A stretch of 48,740 nucleotides of DNA. It comes from CAVXFS01 sp963761115 (GTDB lineage: Bacteria > Pseudomonadota > Gammaproteobacteria > Burkholderiales > Gallionellaceae). The first letter of the stretch is position 1. Each line of letters opens with the position of its first letter. The translations under genes and the position numbers were made by a program. Location: assembly GCA_963761115.1 (NCBI GenBank), contig CAVXFS010000002.1, forward strand, positions 1 to 48,740. The letters are read 5' to 3'. Of the stretch, positions 26,136 through 36,400 are shown one piece after another. A model generated the notes under the pieces. The model did no database searches. It saw nothing but the letters and a program-made list of their open reading frames with translations, and was not told where the DNA came from.

Positions 26136-27986
26136 TCACTTCTCCACTTGCGCTACATCACGTACCGCACCCTTGGCGGCGCTGGTCGTCATTGCGGCAT
26201 AGGCGCGCAGTGCCGCCGAAACCGGGCGCACGCGGTTCACCGGCTTCCACGCTGCGCTACCCTTGGCTTCCATCGCCTCGCGGCGGCGCGCCAGTTCCTC
26301 GACCGATATGGCCAGATGGATGCGGCGGTTGGGAATGTCGATCTCGATGGTATCGCCTTCTTGCACCAGGCCGATCGCCCCGCCTTCCGCCGCTTCCGGC
26401 GAGACATGGCCGATGCTCAAGCCCGAGGTGCCGCCGGAGAAGCGTCCGTCGGTGAGCAATGCGCATACCTTGCCCATGCCCTTCGATTTCAGGTAACTGG
26501 TCGGGTACAGCATCTCCTGCATGCCCGGTCCGCCGCGCGGCCCCTCGAAACAGATCACTACCACATCGCCGGCGATGATCTGGTCGGCAAGGATCGCTTC
26601 CACCGCGCTGTCCTGGCTCTCGAATACGCGCGCACGCCCGGTGAACTTGAGGATGCTGTCGTCCACGCCTGCAGTCTTGACGATGCAGCCGTCCAGCGCG
26701 ATGTTGCCATGCAGCACTGCCAGCCCGCCATCCTGGCTGTAGGCATGTGCCTTGTCGCGGATGCAACCGTTGGCACGGTCGGTATCCAGGTCCGGGAAGC
26801 GCATCGACTGCGAAAAAGCGATGGTGGTGATGATGCCGGCCGGTGCTGCGCGGTAGAAATCCTTGACCGCCTGGTCCTGGCTTTGCATCACATCCCATTT
26901 CTCCAGCGCCGCGCCCATGCTGGGCGAATGCACGGTCGGCAGGTCGAGATGCAGCAGACCGGCGCGACCGAGTTCGCCGAGGATGCCCATCACGCCGCCG
27001 GCGCGGTGCACATCTTCCATGTGGAATTTCTGCGTGGCCGGCGCCACCTTGCACAGGCAGGGGACGCGCCGAGAGACCTGATCGATGTCGGCCATGGCAA
27101 AGTCCACCCCGGCCTCATGTGCGGCGGCGAGCAGGTGCAACACGGTATTGGTCGAGCCGCCCATCGCCACATCCAGGCTCATCGCATTCTGGAACGCCTC
27201 GAAGGTGGCGATGCTGCGCGGCAGCACGCTGGCGTCGTCCTGCTCGTAATAACGCCTGGCCAGATCCACGATGGTACGGCCGGCGCGCAGGAACAGTTCC
27301 TTGCGGTCGGCGTGCGTCGCCAGCATCGAGCCATTGCCGGGCAGTGCAAGTCCCAGAGCCTCGGCCAGGCAATTCATCGAATTCGCGGTGAACATGCCGG
27401 AACAGGAACCACAGGTCGGGCAGGCCGAGCGTTCCATATCCGCTACTTGCTGATCGCTGTTGTGGCTGTCGGCAGCCTCGACCATCGCATCCACAAGATC
27501 CACCTTGCGTGACTCGCCGTTCCACTGCACCTTGCCTGCCTCCATCGGCCCACCGGACACGAATACCACCGGAATGTTGAGGCGCAACGCCGCCATCAAC
27601 ATGCCCGGCGTGATCTTGTCGCAGTTGGAGATGCACACCAGCGCATCCGCGCAATGCGCGTTGACCATATATTCGACCGAGTCGGCGATCAAATCGCGCG
27701 AGGGCAGCGAATACAGCATGCCGCCATGGCCCATCGCGATGCCGTCGTCCACCGCGATGGTGTTGAATTCCTTGGCCACGCCGCCGGCCTTCTCGATCTC
27801 GCGCGCTACCAGTTGTCCCATATCCTTCAGGTGAACGTGGCCCGGCACGAACTGGGTGAACGAATTGGAGATCGCGATGATCGGCTTGTCGAAATCGCCG
27901 TCCTTCATGCCGGTGGCGCGCCACAAGGCGCGTGCGCCGGCCATGTTGCGGCCGTGGGTGGTGGTGCGGGAACGATAAACTGGCAT
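26136..27986 (-). CDS. ilvD: Dihydroxy-acid dehydratase
   Basis: Iron-sulfur enzyme of isoleucine, valine and CoA-precursor synthesis, converting dihydroxy acids to 2-keto acids. 616 residues, as in Escherichia coli. Cluster cysteines C122 (CISNCDK) and C195 (CPTCGSC); Mg2+-binding region DDGIAMGHGGM at 80-90; C-terminal TDGRFSGGTSGLSIGHVSPE. It is divergent from lgt with an 82-bp gap and is the natural metabolic partner of the Liv transporter further left, though not in the same operon. Confidence 0.97.
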   Translation of the reverse strand: MPVYRSRTTTHGRNMAGARALWRATGMKDGDFDKPIIAISNSFTQFVPGHVHLKDMGQLVAREIEKAGGVAKEFNTIAVDDGIAMGHGGMLYSLPSRDLIADSVEYMVNAHCADALVCISNCDKITPGMLMAALRLNIPVVFVSGGPMEAGKVQWNGESRKVDLVDAMVEAADSHNSDQQVADMERSACPTCGSCSGMFTANSMNCLAEALGLALPGNGSMLATHADRKELFLRAGRTIVDLARRYYEQDDASVLPRSIATFEAFQNAMSLDVAMGGSTNTVLHLLAAAHEAGVDFAMADIDQVSRRVPCLCKVAPATQKFHMEDVHRAGGVMGILGELGRAGLLHLDLPTVHSPSMGAALEKWDVMQSQDQAVKDFYRAAPAGIITTIAFSQSMRFPDLDTDRANGCIRDKAHAYSQDGGLAVLHGNIALDGCIVKTAGVDDSILKFTGRARVFESQDSAVEAILADQIIAGDVVVICFEGPRGGPGMQEMLYPTSYLKSKGMGKVCALLTDGRFSGGTSGLSIGHVSPEAAEGGAIGLVQEGDTIEIDIPNRRIHLAISVEELARRREAMEAKGSAAWKPVNRVRPVSAALRAYAAMTTSAAKGAVRDVAQVEK

Positions 27987-28027
27987 GATGGTCTTTCGAA
28001 AGATGAAGGTGAGTGTTCGCAGCGAAG

Positions 28028-28033
28028 TATAAT
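28028..28033 (+). promoter_or_regulatory. Possible -10 box for lgt
   Basis: Perfect TATAAT, 36 bases before the lgt ATG, in the divergent gap with ilvD. No good -35 hexamer at the right distance. Confidence 0.35.
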
Positions 28034-28068
28034 CCTGCGCAAATTCTACCTGATTTATGTTGCCCTAA

Positions 28069-28860
28069 ATGCTTATCCGTCCTCAATTCGACCCTGTTGC
28101 CATCCACCTCGGCCCGGTTGCCGTGCACTGGTATGGCCTGATGTATCTGCTTGGTTTCGGGTTGTTCCTGTGGCTTGGCAACAAGCGCCTGCGCGCAATG
28201 GATCGCCCCGGCTGGGACACCAAGATGCTGGACGACCTCTTGTTCTACGGTGTGCTGGGCGTGGTATTGGGCGGGCGCTTGGGCGAGGTGCTGTTCTACA
28301 ACCCCGGCTATTATTTCAGCCACCCGCTGAAGATCTTTGCTGTGTGGGAAGGCGGCATGTCGTTTCATGGCGGCTTCATCGGGGTCATGCTGGCGATGGT
28401 ATTGTTCGCACGCCAGCGCAAATTCCGCTGGCTGCAACTGATGGATTTCATCGCGCCGCTGGTGCCGCTGGGTCTGGGGGCAGGACGCATCGGCAACTTC
28501 ATCAATGGCGAATTGTGGGGCCGGCCTACCGATGTACCCTGGGCCATGATATTCCCACAGGTAGACAATATCCCGCGCCATCCCTCGCAATTGTATGAGT
28601 TCGCACTGGAAGGCATCGCGCTGTTCGCGCTGCTCTGGTTATATTCAAACAAGCCGCGACCCATCGGTGCGGTATCCGGCCTGTTCCTGATCGGTTACGG
28701 CAGCTTCCGCTTTCTCGCCGAATTCACCCGCAACCCGGATGATGGCATCTTCGGCCTGATGACTTTCGGCGTCAGCATGGGCCAATGGTTGAGTTTGCCG
28801 ATGGTGCTGGCTGGAATCATCATGATGGTGTGGGCGCACCGGCAGCCGCGGCAAACCTGA
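28069..28860 (+). CDS. lgt: Prolipoprotein diacylglyceryl transferase
   Basis: Inner-membrane enzyme that attaches diacylglycerol to the lipobox cysteine, the first step of lipoprotein maturation. 263 residues, about seven membrane helices. The catalytic-region histidine H100 is in SFHGGFIG and the Lgt signature GRIGNFINGELWGR is at 139-152 with R140. PSQLYEFALEG is also characteristic. No clear ribosome-binding site precedes the ATG, but the N-terminus IRPQFDPVAIHLGPVAVHWY is the family's normal start. Confidence 0.96.
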   Translation: MLIRPQFDPVAIHLGPVAVHWYGLMYLLGFGLFLWLGNKRLRAMDRPGWDTKMLDDLLFYGVLGVVLGGRLGEVLFYNPGYYFSHPLKIFAVWEGGMSFHGGFIGVMLAMVLFARQRKFRWLQLMDFIAPLVPLGLGAGRIGNFINGELWGRPTDVPWAMIFPQVDNIPRHPSQLYEFALEGIALFALLWLYSNKPRPIGAVSGLFLIGYGSFRFLAEFTRNPDDGIFGLMTFGVSMGQWLSLPMVLAGIIMMVWAHRQPRQT

Positions 28861-28879
28861 TCAGACGGTTGCCAAAATT

Positions 28880-30070
28880 ATGACGCTGGGCATAGAAAAT
28901 CTGCAATTGCTATTGTTGATCGCCGGAGTTGTGGCCATGCTGACACGCAGGCTGCATGTGCCCTACAGCGTCGGGCTGGTCACCACCGGTATCATTCTGG
29001 CGCTGTTCTCGGTGCCGTTGAATATCTCGCTGACTCGGGAACTGATCTTCTCCACGCTGTTGCCGCCGCTGATCTTCGAGGCCGCATTTTTTCTGCATTG
29101 GCAGGAGTTACGCCGGGATTTCTGGCTGATCACCACGCTGGCCTTCGTCGGCGTCATGCTGGCGGCGATGGTAACCGCAGTCGGCATGCATTACCTTGCC
29201 GGATGGGAATGGATCGGTGCACTGGTGTTTGGTGTGCTGATCGCCGCCACCGATCCGGTCTCGGTGATCGCCACCTTCAAGGAAACCGGCGTAAAGGGCC
29301 GGTTGCGCATCCTGATGGAAGCGGAAAGCCTGTTCAACGATGGCGCAGCGGCAGTCCTGTTCGCTGTCACCATAGCCATTTATGCCGGAGAGGAAGTCAC
29401 GCCTGCCTTCGTCAGCCTGGAACTGGCCAGGACCATCGGCGGCGGCATCATCTGCGGCGCGCTGGTGGCTACGGCGATGCTGTTCCTTGCCGGTCGCGCC
29501 AAGGATCACCTGGTGGAGATCACCTTCACCACGATTGCCGCCTACGGCTCCTTCATGCTGGCGGAACATTTTCATGCGTCCGGTGTTCTGGCCACCCTCA
29601 CCACCGGCCTGATGATGGGCAATATCGGCCCGATGGGTGCGATCTCGGAACGCGGGCGCGAAGCGGTGGAGGCATTCTGGGAATACGTCGCGTTCGTCGC
29701 GAACTCGCTGATCTTTCTGCTGATCGGCATACGCGAGGAACAGCAGAATTTTGCCGCAGTCGGGATGGCCATCGCCGTCGCCATCGTACTGGTGATGGTT
29801 GGCCGTGCGGTGGCGATCTACCCGACTTGCTGGCTGTTTTCCGGCAGTCAATTGCGAGTGTCCGTACGCCACCAGCATGTGCTGGTCTGGGGCGGGCTGC
29901 GCGGAGCGCTGGGACTGGCATTGGCGTTGGGTTTGCCGGACAGCATGCCGCACCGAGACGAAATCGTTACTGTCGCATTCGCCGTCGTGGCATTCTCGAT
30001 CTTTGCCCAGGGTCTGACGATGACGCCGATGTTGCGCCGCATGGGTGAACTTCCGCAAAATAAGGGATAG
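28880..30070 (+). CDS. CPA1-family Na+/H+ antiporter (NhaP-like)
   Basis: Inner-membrane cation/proton exchanger. 396 residues, 11-12 hydrophobic helices. The ion-binding TDP is at 124-126 (AATDPVSVIA) and ESLFNDG at 149-155 carries the paired acidic/asparagine signature of CPA1 exchangers; WGGLRGALGLALALGLP near the end is also typical. Short for the class, without a C-terminal cytoplasmic regulatory domain. It starts 19 bases after lgt. The 146 bases downstream contain a GC-rich weakly paired stretch and no gene. Confidence 0.92.
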   Translation: MTLGIENLQLLLLIAGVVAMLTRRLHVPYSVGLVTTGIILALFSVPLNISLTRELIFSTLLPPLIFEAAFFLHWQELRRDFWLITTLAFVGVMLAAMVTAVGMHYLAGWEWIGALVFGVLIAATDPVSVIATFKETGVKGRLRILMEAESLFNDGAAAVLFAVTIAIYAGEEVTPAFVSLELARTIGGGIICGALVATAMLFLAGRAKDHLVEITFTTIAAYGSFMLAEHFHASGVLATLTTGLMMGNIGPMGAISERGREAVEAFWEYVAFVANSLIFLLIGIREEQQNFAAVGMAIAVAIVLVMVGRAVAIYPTCWLFSGSQLRVSVRHQHVLVWGGLRGALGLALALGLPDSMPHRDEIVTVAFAVVAFSIFAQGLTMTPMLRRMGELPQNKG

Positions 30071-30216
30071 AGTGCTGTCCTGGCCGGCCCGTGAGGTGGG
30101 ACGGGAGCTGCGCAGGCCGCCGATTCCGGGAATCCCCCCTTTTGTCGGGTAGTACTATCTGAGTCGGCAAATTATGTTTTAACGTTAGCGTCGTGAAGGA
30201 AAGGAGAGCAGAAGAA

Positions 30217-30648
30217 ATGCGATTCCAAAAGGGTTTTACCTTGATCGAATTACTGACCGTGGTTGCAATTATCGGCATTCTGGCGGCGATCGTGCTACCG
30301 TCTTACCAGAACTATGTCTACCGCGGCAAGGTTCCCGATGCAGCTTCCAACCTGGCGGCCAAGCGGGTACAGATGGAGCAGTTTTATCAGGACAACCGGA
30401 CTTATGCCGGCGCCCCGGCATGCTCTACCGATAATTCAACCAGCCAGTATTTCACCTTTTCATGTCCGGTCGCGGCTGACGACAGATCCTACACTATCCA
30501 GGCTGCCGGCAAGGCTTCCATGGCAGGGTTTACCTACACCATCGATCAGGACAATACCAAGACTTCCTCTATCGTTGCACCAGCTCCGTCCGGTTGGAGA
30601 AGCAGCAGTAGCTCGTGCTGGATAGTCAAACAGGGGGGCGGGTGTTGA
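30217..30648 (+). CDS. pilE: Type IV pilin PilE (minor pilin)
   Basis: 143 residues. Prepilin leader MRFQKG cleaved before F7, with the required Glu at +5 (FTLIE), then a hydrophobic helix and DNRTYAGAPAC...FSC, the disulfide-linked region of PilE-type minor pilins. The start ATG is 30217; AAGGAG at 30200-30205 is rather far upstream and an in-frame GTG at 30193 is possible but gives an implausible leader. It opens the minor pilin operon; in many relatives pilE comes last, after pilY1. Confidence 0.9.
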   Translation: MRFQKGFTLIELLTVVAIIGILAAIVLPSYQNYVYRGKVPDAASNLAAKRVQMEQFYQDNRTYAGAPACSTDNSTSQYFTFSCPVAADDRSYTIQAAGKASMAGFTYTIDQDNTKTSSIVAPAPSGWRSSSSSCWIVKQGGGC

Positions 30649-30659
30649 GCCTTACCCAT

Positions 30660-31253
30660 ATGCAGCGGGGTTTCAGTCTGATCGAACTTGTCGTCGGACT
30701 GGTGATCGTCGGCATATTGCTCATGCTGGGGGTGCCGTCTTTCAATGACTGGATACAGAATTCGCAAATCCGTACGGCAGCGGAGTCGGTCCTGAATGGA
30801 TTGCAACTGGCCAGAGCCGAGGCGGTGCGCCGCAATACCTTCGTTCGCTTTTCGCTCACCGGTGCGTCGGGCAACGTGTCCTGGAACGTCGGTTGCGTCA
30901 ATGTCACCGCCGACTGTCCGGCAGTCATTCAGAGCCGCAGTGCCAGTGAGGGCGGCGGCACGGCACGCATCGGAGTGAGCACCGCCTCACTGGCTGCGCC
31001 TATCCATTTCAGCCAATTCAGCACCCCGCTTGGCGCGGGCAGCGGATTGCCAGCGAGCGTCACGTTTGAAGGACTGGGCCGGGTGCCTCCCGCCAATATC
31101 GGCATCGACTTTTCCTGGGTTGATGTTACCCACGTAAGCAATGCGCAGGCGCGCCGCATGGTCGTCATGCTGACTACGGGCGGACAGGCGCGCATGTGCG
31201 ACCCCGCGCTTTCGTTATCGGTCAATCCGCAAGGATGCGGAGTAACGCCATGA
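30660..31253 (+). CDS. fimT: GspH/FimT family minor pilin
   Basis: 197 residues. Leader MQRG cleaved before F5 with Glu at +5 (FSLIE); hydrophobic helix; then the GspH/FimT pattern LQLARAEAVRRNTFVRFSLT. Part of the minor pilin complex that primes pilus assembly. The open frame extends upstream to a GTG near 30642 but the ATG at 30660 gives a normal short leader. Its stop overlaps the pilV start (ATGA). Confidence 0.88.
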   Translation: MQRGFSLIELVVGLVIVGILLMLGVPSFNDWIQNSQIRTAAESVLNGLQLARAEAVRRNTFVRFSLTGASGNVSWNVGCVNVTADCPAVIQSRSASEGGGTARIGVSTASLAAPIHFSQFSTPLGAGSGLPASVTFEGLGRVPPANIGIDFSWVDVTHVSNAQARRMVVMLTTGGQARMCDPALSLSVNPQGCGVTP

Positions 31254-31684
31254 ACAGGACAATCGTGAACAATCAGCAAGGTTCGGCAATACTGGAAGCG
31301 TTGATCGCCATCCTGATCTTCTCCATCGGCATTCTGGCCATCATCGGCTTGCAGGCTGCGTCGGTCAGTAATACCGCTGCCGCAAAATACCGTACCGATG
31401 CCAGCTTGCTGGCCAACCAGGTCATCGGCCAAATGTGGGTGTCAGACAACGCTAATCTTGCTGCGGATTTTGCCGGCTCGCAAGGGAGTGGTGGGGCGAA
31501 ATATCTTGCCTGGGTCGGTTCGGTCGAGGCAACCCTGCCGGGGCCAACGAACTCACCCTTGAACGAGCCAACCATAAGCTTCGCCGGCAACACCGCCACC
31601 GTTACCGTTTTCTGGCGCCAGGCCAGCGAATCGTCCAGACACCAGTACGTCGCGACTGCCATGATAAACAACACGCTACAGTAA
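31250..31684 (+). CDS. pilV: Type IV pilus modification/minor pilin PilV
   Basis: 144 residues. Prepilin cleavage G11/S12 in QQGSAILEALIA, with Glu at +5; serine replaces the usual first phenylalanine. A hydrophobic helix follows (IAILIFSIGILAIIGLQAA), then ANQVIGQMW and a short beta domain. Overlaps fimT by four bases. Assigned to PilV by order, size and N-terminal pattern. Confidence 0.88.
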   Translation: MNRTIVNNQQGSAILEALIAILIFSIGILAIIGLQAASVSNTAAAKYRTDASLLANQVIGQMWVSDNANLAADFAGSQGSGGAKYLAWVGSVEATLPGPTNSPLNEPTISFAGNTATVTVFWRQASESSRHQYVATAMINNTLQ

Positions 31685-31689
31685 CCATC

Positions 31690-32826
31690 ATGCATGCCAA
31701 AATTCCAGTCAGACTCGGCAATCAGGGTTTCAGCATCGTTGAAATCATGGTTGGCCTTGCTATCGGCCTGATCAGCATGCTGATCGTGATCCAGGTATTC
31801 ACCACCTTCGAGGGACAGAAACGCACCACGACCAGCGGCGCCGATGCGCAAACCAATGGCGGACTCGGGTTGTTCTCGATGGAGCGCGATATCCGCATGG
31901 CAGGATATGGTTTCGGCGCAGCCGTGGGCTGCACGTTACAAACCTCGCAAGCGGTGGCCGCTCCTTTCGGCAATGCCCTGCTGCTGCCGGTCAGTATAGT
32001 CAAGACGGCCAACCTGCCGGATTCCATCACGCTGCTTACCAGCAACAAGACAGACTGGAGCGTGCCGATCAGGTATATACCCATTCCGGCGGCTACGCCG
32101 CCGCAATTCGCTCCCGCCAATACCATAGGTGTTTCCTCCACTATTGGTATCGCGGCGAACGACATGATGCTTGCCCTGCAAGACCCCGTTTGCACGCTGT
32201 TCCAGGTGAACAGCGTGGATACGAGCGATCCGGCGAATCCTTTTATCGTGCATAACGCCGGCGCCTGGAATGGGGCGCTATTGGCGCCCGCGGTGGCGCC
32301 TACCTACACCAGCACGGACTCTCTGATGGATCTCGGCGACCTCGAGGGACACGACTATTCGGTTGATAACAATGGCAACCTCATATTCACCACCTACTGT
32401 GCGGCAAACAATGGCAATCCAGTTTGTCCGGCGGCAGACAATACGACCAGCCCGCAAACCCTTGCCTCAGACATCGTTACCATGAAGGCGCAATATGGTT
32501 TCGATACGCATGCCGATCCGCGACTCTCGGTCAACGTGGACAGCTGGAGCGATGTCATGGTGGATGCGGATGGCAATGGTACGACCGGTGATACGGGCGA
32601 CGTCCGGCGCCTGTATGCCGTGCGTATGGTCCTGGTTGCGCGCAGCGGCTTGAAGGAAAAGCCGCCGACGGTGGGTGCCTGCAATACCACTACCGCCAAC
32701 CCTACATGGGCGGGTGGCACGATAGACATCAGCAGGAACCCGGACGGAACTACCAATCCGGACTGGCAATGTTATCGCTACAAGACCTTTGAGACGGTCA
32801 TTCCACTACGCAATCTCATCTGGTGA
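31690..32826 (+). CDS. pilW: Type IV pilus minor pilin PilW
   Basis: 378 residues. Leader ends G13 before FSIVEIMVGL; the conserved SMERDIRMAGYGFG and C-terminal RYKTFETVIPLRNL are typical of PilW. The central region is a long Ser/Thr/Asn-rich beta domain. It partners PilV and PilX in the tip complex. Five bases follow the pilV stop, and pilX begins five bases after its own stop. Confidence 0.9.
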   Translation: MHAKIPVRLGNQGFSIVEIMVGLAIGLISMLIVIQVFTTFEGQKRTTTSGADAQTNGGLGLFSMERDIRMAGYGFGAAVGCTLQTSQAVAAPFGNALLLPVSIVKTANLPDSITLLTSNKTDWSVPIRYIPIPAATPPQFAPANTIGVSSTIGIAANDMMLALQDPVCTLFQVNSVDTSDPANPFIVHNAGAWNGALLAPAVAPTYTSTDSLMDLGDLEGHDYSVDNNGNLIFTTYCAANNGNPVCPAADNTTSPQTLASDIVTMKAQYGFDTHADPRLSVNVDSWSDVMVDADGNGTTGDTGDVRRLYAVRMVLVARSGLKEKPPTVGACNTTTANPTWAGGTIDISRNPDGTTNPDWQCYRYKTFETVIPLRNLIW

Positions 32827-32830
32827 TCCC

Positions 32831-33490
32831 ATGCGTACTTCCAACTTCAGACCTGCAATGAGAACTGCCCCCGCCCGAAAACAGCAAGGCGTGGTGCTTA
32901 TCATTACGCTCATCGTTTTGATCGCCATGACTTTGGCGACGATTGCGCTGGTACGTTCGGTCGATACCAGCAACGTGATCGTGGGCAATCTGGCTTTCAA
33001 GCAAGGGGCGACCCAGGCCGGGGATGTCGGAAGCGATGTGGCAGCAAACTGGCTGGCTACCATAGCCGGGACCACGGCATCCTATAATGACGATACGGCC
33101 AATGGGTATTACGCGACCGGCAGGGATGTCGACATGACCGGAAGCGGCACCGACCCGAACCGGTATCTGGTGGATTGGGATGGCAACGCCTGCAATGGTG
33201 ACGTTGCCTCAAACCACTGCCTGAGTCCGGCGCCGGCGGCAGTCGATGCGGGTTCGGGCAATTCGGTCGAGTACATCATTGACCGCCTGTGTCTTAATGC
33301 CGGCCAGGGTCCCAAGATTCAAGGCAACTGTCCGACCATCTATGCCAATGTTCAGGGCCTCAGTACGGGCGACGAAAAATACCAGCCACCGCCGGTGACG
33401 GGAACTTATGTGGAGTTCTATCGCATCACTGCGCGCATCAAAGGGCCGCGCAACACCACCAGTTTTGTTGAAACCATTGTCCATTTCTAG
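32831..33490 (+). CDS. pilX: Type IV pilus assembly protein PilX
   Basis: 219 residues. KQQG/VVLIITLIVLIAMTL is the PilX N-terminal helix; like other PilX proteins it lacks Glu at +5. Then NLAFKQGATQAGDVG, the conserved segment after the helix, and a variable beta region. The start ATG at 32831 follows the pilW stop by four bases; an earlier in-frame ATG at 32789 would overlap pilW. The last 9 bases before pilY1 contain its AGGAGGG ribosome-binding site. Confidence 0.88.
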   Translation: MRTSNFRPAMRTAPARKQQGVVLIITLIVLIAMTLATIALVRSVDTSNVIVGNLAFKQGATQAGDVGSDVAANWLATIAGTTASYNDDTANGYYATGRDVDMTGSGTDPNRYLVDWDGNACNGDVASNHCLSPAPAAVDAGSGNSVEYIIDRLCLNAGQGPKIQGNCPTIYANVQGLSTGDEKYQPPPVTGTYVEFYRITARIKGPRNTTSFVETIVHF

Positions 33491-33499
33491 CAGGAGGGC

Positions 33500-36400
33500 A
33501 TGATGAATACCTTTTCCAGACATATCGCCAGAGTGCTGTTATTCGCTGCCATCCTCGTCAGCGCGAACGGACATGCCGCGTTGACCGACATTTCCAATTC
33601 GCCGCTGGCCTCGTCGGGCTTTACCTCGGTCAAACCTAACCTGACTTTCATCCTGGATAATTCGGGCAGTATGGCTTGGGATTTCATGCCGGATATCAAC
33701 AACAACCCTGTGTTTTCCACCAGCAAATACGGATATGCCAGCTCCCAGTGTAACGGGGTCTATTATAATCCGAACACTACCTATGAATTGCCAGTCGATG
33801 CGAGCGGGACTGCCTATTCCCCATCCACCTTCACTGCTGCCAAGATAGACGGGTATGGCGTTACCACGACGCAAACACTGGATTTGGGTACGCATTTTGG
33901 ACTTGGGCCAATATACCGACACTTCGCCAACAACATCTGGTGGAGTGCGGCTTACTACTACAAATATACGGGTAGCCAGACTACCCAGGCGCAGAAGGAT
34001 ATAAGTGACTCGAACAGCACATTTTATAAGGAGTGCAACAGTTCTATCGGTTCATCGCCGGGCAGTGGTGTGTTCACCAAAGTTACGGTCAGTTCAACTT
34101 CCGGCCCCGGGAGCACCGATGAGCGCCAGAATTTCGCAAATTGGTATAGCTACTACCGCACCCGTCTGTTGACGATGAAATCCGCTGCAGGATTGTCTTT
34201 CAAGAATATCGGTAACTCTTATCGTATCGGTTTCAGTACGATCAGCGATCATGGTGTTAACTCCGATGACAAGACAACTTGTAGCCTGTCATCCTGGAAT
34301 AAAACTTACCTGAAAATAGACGATTTCGATTCTCTGCAGAAAACTTGCTGGTATTCCAAGTTATACAGCACAACTACCAGTGGCTCGACACCCTTGGCGG
34401 GCGCCTTGTCCAAGGCAGGACAGATATATGCGGGCCAATTGCTATCAGGTGCAGATAATCCGGTGGAGTATTCGTGCCAGCAAAATTTCGCCCTGCTTTC
34501 CACTGACGGATTCTGGAACAGTAATACCAGTTCTTATGGCCCAAATCAAATCGACAATTCAACCACTGTCGGCCAGCAGGATGGTGGCGAAGCGCGGCCC
34601 ATGTACGATGGCGGGAGCACCAGTTATACCAAGAGTACCAGCCAGACCAAGCAAAGCCAGGCGCAGATACAGCAAACCACCAGCCAGTTACAGAAGGAGA
34701 CGACGCAGATACAGAAAAGAACCCAGCAATTGCAGCAGGAAAGCTCGGTTTATCAAAAAGTCCAGGGGCAACTCTATGAGCAGACTTCCAGCTACTACGG
34801 ATACTCGTGGTCCGACTGGTCGGCTGTAAGCACATGCAACGAAGACACCTCCGGCAGGTACCAGACGCAGTGTATCGTCGGAACCCTGGAAGAAAGAACC
34901 TCAAACAATCATGGATATAACTGGACGTCATGGACGCCAACATCATCCTGCTCTACCGATCATTCCGGCAGTAAGCAGACAGAATGCCAGGTGACCCAGA
35001 ACTGGGTAACGGCCGCATCCTGTACCGCGACCCATACAGGATCTTCCGGTTCCTACCACTGGACAGGCAACGGTTCCGCCGTGGATTGCCAGAGCACCAC
35101 CACCTGGTCGAATGTGGCAACCTGTACTGGCACTTGCCAAACCACCGACACCGGCTGGGTGAATGCATCATCATGCAGCGCTTCTTCCAGCGGCGGTCAA
35201 ACCATCACCTGCCAGACCACCGACACCGGCTGGGTCGGCGCAAGTTCCTGCTCGGCCAGTTCATCCGGCGGCCAGGTCGTGACCTGCCAGGGGCCGATCG
35301 TTACCGGTCCGACATATGTATCCTCATGCACGAATCAGACGGGCAACAGCGGCAATAACTGGACCACCACCTCATGCAGCACGACTGTTGTCCAGGCGGC
35401 GACGCCGGTGCAATCCTGCACCCCCGTTTCCCCGAGTGCCGGAAACAATTACACGACCACCAGCTGCACCACGGTCACCACCGGGCCGACAACAGTAACT
35501 TCCTGTGTTCCGGCCTCGGCCAGCGCGTCCAATAGCTGGACCACGACGACTTGTAGCAACCCTGTATATAGCGGTGGCTCTTCCGACTCGCTGGCGGATG
35601 TCGCCGAGTATTACTGGAAAACCGACTTGCGCACGTCTGCCCTGGGAAACTGCACCGGGGCGCTGGGTGCGGATGTATGCCAGAACGATGTTCCCGGCGC
35701 CGGTTCGGATATCAATGCGCAGCAGCATATGACGACCTTCACGCTGGGACTCGGGGCAGACGGCCTGGTGCGCTATGCGTCCGATTATCTGTCCGGCGGA
35801 TCGGCCGATTTCAACGCGATCAAGAACGGCCCAGACAACTGGCCACTTCCGGTGCAGAACACTTTAACAACGATAGATGATCTGTGGCATGCGGCCGTTG
35901 ACGGACGCGGCGTGTACTATAGTGCAAAGGATGCCTCCACACTGGTATCCGGACTCAGTAGTGCTTTAGCCGGGGTGACGGCCCGCCTTGGTTCGTCAGC
36001 CGCTGCCGCCACCAGTAGCCTGGAGCCGGTTGCGGGCGACAATTACCTGTTCATAGCCCAATTCGAAACGGGAAGCTGGACCGGAGACCTGCAGGCCCGC
36101 AGCATCGATATTGCTACCGGAGACATTTCCGTTGCCCCGATCTGGTCTGCCCAATCGGTCCTCGACGGCATGGTGTCGGCCAGCAGCGATACGCGCACCA
36201 TTTATACCTTTACCTCCGACACGGCAACCTACCCCAACAAGTTGAAACCGTTCCTGTGGGCCAACCTGACCGGCAGCGAACAGGCTTATTTCAGTAATAT
36301 TTGCTTGCCGACCGCCTTGTTGTCGCAGTGTCCGACGCTGTCGGCCGCCGATCAGGCGGCGGCTTCCGGCGCGAACCTGGTGAATTATCTGCGCGGCCAA

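Noticed and set aside
27115..28590. Long 491-codon minus-strand frame over ilvD and lgt
   Set aside because: It is a shadow in G+C-rich coding DNA; ilvD and lgt are unmistakable in the other frames.
30071..30216. A c-di-GMP riboswitch before the pilin operon
   Set aside because: A GTGGGACG stretch recalls GEMM RNA, but the conserved AAACC and tetraloop-receptor parts are missing and the pairing is weak.
34640..35570. CRISPR-like or phage tail-fibre repeats in pilY1
   Set aside because: The repeats are in frame, protein-coding and without spacers; vWA and PilY1 propeller domains flank them.
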